A stretch of 64,000 nt of DNA, taken from the NCBI RefSeq assembly GCF_001189915.1, contig NZ_LFLS01000015.1, positions 62,001 through 126,000 of the forward strand. Reading direction: 5' to 3'. The stretch is from Herbaspirillum autotrophicum. GTDB taxonomy: Bacteria; Pseudomonadota; Gammaproteobacteria; Burkholderiales; Burkholderiaceae_D. Below are positions 62,230 through 64,000 of this stretch, piece by piece (position 1 is the stretch's first letter; every line of letters begins with the position of its first letter). A model generated the notes under the pieces. The model was not told the origin of the DNA, did no database searches, and saw nothing but the letters and a program-made list of their open reading frames with translations. Position numbers and translations under genes: made by a program.

Positions 62230-63105
62230 TCAGGCGGTGGTGGTGTTGCGTAACGGCGTGACCGGAAAGATCGCATTGATCTGGCCGGTGCCGGAGCTGC
62301 CGAAGTAAGGCGTGACCACTTCCACTCCCTGATCGTAATTCGCGCCGCCGAGCATGCCGAGCAACATCGCGGTGTCGTGCATGCCGCCTTCGCCCCAGCA
62401 TTTTTCGTTGTACATCGGCAGCATCTCGAGGAAGGTTTTCCAGTCGCCTTGCTGCCACATTTCCACCACACGGCGGTCCATCTGTTCCAGGAACGGATCG
62501 AATACCTTGTTCATGTAATCCGGCGCGGTGCCGTTTTCAGCGAAGTGATGCGACAGCGAACCGCTGGCGAATACCGCTACGGTGCCGTCATAACGTTCTT
62601 CGATGGCTTTGCGCACCGCCAGCCCGAAGCGCGCGCTTTCTTCGAGCTTGTGCCACATGCACCAGCCGGATACCCCGACCACCTTGAAATGCTGGTCGGC
62701 ATTCATGTAGCGCATCGGCACCAGCGTGCCATATTCGAGTTCCAGCGTGGTATCGCTGTGGGCCCGGGTCTTGACGCCCATTTCGTTAGCGACATCGGCG
62801 ATCAGATGACCGAGCTGCGGATTGCCCGGATATTCATAGGCCAGATTCTTGATGAAATGCGGCAACTCATTGCTGGTGTACAGGCCCTTGAAATGCGGAG
62901 CACAATTGATGTGGTATTCCGAATTCACCAGCCAATGGACGTCGAACACCACAATCGTGTCCACCCCGAGTTCGCGGCAGCGGCGGCCGATTTCGTGATG
63001 GCCGTCAATTGCGGCCTGACGGCAACCCTTGTTGGGGCCGTCCAGTTCCGATAGGTACATCGACGGTACGTGGGTGATTTTTGCTGCGAGCGCCAGTTTG
63101 CCCAT
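62230..63105 (-). CDS. hpaD: 3,4-dihydroxyphenylacetate 2,3-dioxygenase
   Basis: A 291-residue extradiol ring-cleavage dioxygenase of the HpaD/LigB type (class III, Fe2+), which opens homoprotocatechuate to 5-carboxymethyl-2-hydroxymuconate semialdehyde. It begins MGKLALAAKITHVPSMYLSE with the first metal His (THVP), shows DVHWLVNSEYHINC with a second His, and GSLSHHFAE. It matches E. coli HpaD in length and layout. It follows hpaE by 25 bases. Confidence 0.96.
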   Translation of the reverse strand: MGKLALAAKITHVPSMYLSELDGPNKGCRQAAIDGHHEIGRRCRELGVDTIVVFDVHWLVNSEYHINCAPHFKGLYTSNELPHFIKNLAYEYPGNPQLGHLIADVANEMGVKTRAHSDTTLELEYGTLVPMRYMNADQHFKVVGVSGWCMWHKLEESARFGLAVRKAIEERYDGTVAVFASGSLSHHFAENGTAPDYMNKVFDPFLEQMDRRVVEMWQQGDWKTFLEMLPMYNEKCWGEGGMHDTAMLLGMLGGANYDQGVEVVTPYFGSSGTGQINAIFPVTPLRNTTTA

Positions 63106-63130
63106 GATGTTTATCCTTTAAATGGTCGAC

Positions 63131-64000
63131 TCAGACGCCCCAGCGCGGGATCGGATGATTGCCGTAAGAGAGGCAGACATTCTTGGCTTCGGCGAAGACT
63201 TCGAAGCTGAAATGATTGCCTTCGCGGCCGGTACCGGAGGCTTTGGTGCCACCGAACGGCTGACGCAGATCGCGCACGTTCTGGCTGTTGACGAATACCA
63301 TGCCGGCATCGATGCCGCGGCCCATGCGCAAGGCGCGGCCGGTATTTTCAGTCCACACGTAGGACGACAAACCATATGGCGTATCGTTGGCGATGCGCAG
63401 AGCATCGGCTTCGTCGATGAACGGAATCAGGCAGGGCACCGGGCCGAAAATTTCATCTTGCGCGATCTTCATGCGATTGTCGACATCGGCGAACACGGTC
63501 GGCTGAATCCAGTTGCCGTTGCGCAGATGCGCCGGCAACTCCAGCGTGCCGCCGCCGAATACCATGCGGGCGCCTTCTTCCTGACCGATCTCGATATAGC
63601 GCGCCACCTTTTGCTTGTGCTCAGGGCTGATCATCGGGCCGATGATGGTATTCGGATCGAGCGGGTCGCCCACTTGCAGTTTGGCGGCGCGGGCCGCGAA
63701 GTCGGTCACGAACTTGTCGTAGATGCCGCGCTGGACCAGAATCCGGGAACCGGCGGTGCAGCGTTCGCCATTGTTGGAAAAGATCATGAAGACGGCGGCA
63801 TCGAGCGCGCGCTCGTAATCGGCATCATCGAAAATCACGAACGGCGATTTGCCGCCGAGTTCCATCGAGAATTTCTTCAGGCCGGCCTGTTGCACGATGC
63901 GGTTGCCGGTCAGCGTGCTGCCGGTGAAAGAAATCGCACGCACATCGGGATGGCGGATCAGCGGTTCGCCGGCGTCCTTGCCATAGCCGTGGACGACGTT
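63131..64000 (-). CDS. hpaE: 5-carboxymethyl-2-hydroxymuconate-semialdehyde dehydrogenase, C-terminal part
   Basis: The C-terminal 289 residues of an aldehyde dehydrogenase that continues past the right window edge, entered at NVVHGYGKDAGEPL. The catalytic Glu in SMELGGKSPF and the catalytic Cys in NNGERCTAGSR are visible, and the HpaE-like FGGTKASGTGREGNHFSFEVFAEAKNVCLSYG end is present. HpaE oxidises the ring-cleavage semialdehyde. It heads the visible operon hpaE-D-F-H-I-gabD. HpaG (the decarboxylase) is not seen and would be upstream, outside. Confidence 0.94.
   Translation of the reverse strand, partial: NVVHGYGKDAGEPLIRHPDVRAISFTGSTLTGNRIVQQAGLKKFSMELGGKSPFVIFDDADYERALDAAVFMIFSNNGERCTAGSRILVQRGIYDKFVTDFAARAAKLQVGDPLDPNTIIGPMISPEHKQKVARYIEIGQEEGARMVFGGGTLELPAHLRNGNWIQPTVFADVDNRMKIAQDEIFGPVPCLIPFIDEADALRIANDTPYGLSSYVWTENTGRALRMGRGIDAGMVFVNSQNVRDLRQPFGGTKASGTGREGNHFSFEVFAEAKNVCLSYGNHPIPRWGV

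Overview
The window looks like chromosomal DNA of a GC-rich betaproteobacterium of the Burkholderiales, most likely Oxalobacteraceae. This is inferred from protein style (beta-type ParC, HpaR and LivM-LivG fusion, DUF2917, DHCW cupin, DUF3141, porin of the general Gram-negative type ending in Phe) and from the layout parE - lytic transglycosylase - parC; no rRNA is present to prove it. I see no tRNA, rRNA, CRISPR array, insertion sequence or prophage. Coding density is high and base composition even, so most of the window is ordinary core or accessory chromosome.

Layout: 1-4429 holds the end of a nitronate monooxygenase, a LysE exporter, a DUF4160/DUF2442 pair, a DNA glycosylase, an SDR and a glycine-zipper lipoprotein. 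4410-8005 (minus) holds a GNAT, a FUSC-like membrane protein, a DUF1090 protein and htpG with a convincing sigma-32 promoter. 8172-14763 is an amino-acid module: a MocR regulator divergent from a threonine-dehydratase-like enzyme, DUF2917, LysE and EamA exporters, RidA, an aminotransferase and a cupin. 14905-19594 holds the DUF898/M48 pair, an MBL hydrolase and a tautomerase/LysR divergon. 19718-24215 holds a small heat-shock protein, an MFS transporter behind a strikingly structured leader, and a dCache chemoreceptor. 24367-29450 is parE-LT-parC (minus). 29691-44154 is housekeeping and hypothetical genes (pirin, YSC84, DUF1275, amidohydrolase/XapX, LysR, zinc ribbon, DUF3141, HDOD, esterase, mogA, yjgA, pmbA). 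44288-47818 is an SDR divergent from a MarR-GNAT fusion followed by a DHA2 drug exporter.

47858-64000 is a catabolic island and the most interesting part. hpaR (minus) is divergent from an ABC uptake system (LivH, a LivM-LivG fusion, LivF, with no binding protein), then a porin, a VanB-type reductase, two VanA-type Rieske oxygenases and a LuxR-type regulator, all on plus. Facing them on minus is the homoprotocatechuate meta-cleavage operon hpaE-hpaD-hpaF-hpaH-hpaI-gabD (hpaE cut by the window edge). The pathway genes present would take homoprotocatechuate (3,4-dihydroxyphenylacetate) to pyruvate and succinate, but no HpaBC hydroxylase is seen. My inference is that the Rieske system supplies the ring substrate, for example by O-demethylating or hydroxylating a phenylacetate. 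Several dyads that could be operators lie in the island's intergenic regions.

Other items worth attention are the multi-hairpin leader with a terminator-like stem before the MFS gene at 20622, the MarR operator-like palindrome at 45121, and the amidohydrolase with a Cys/His-rich tail.
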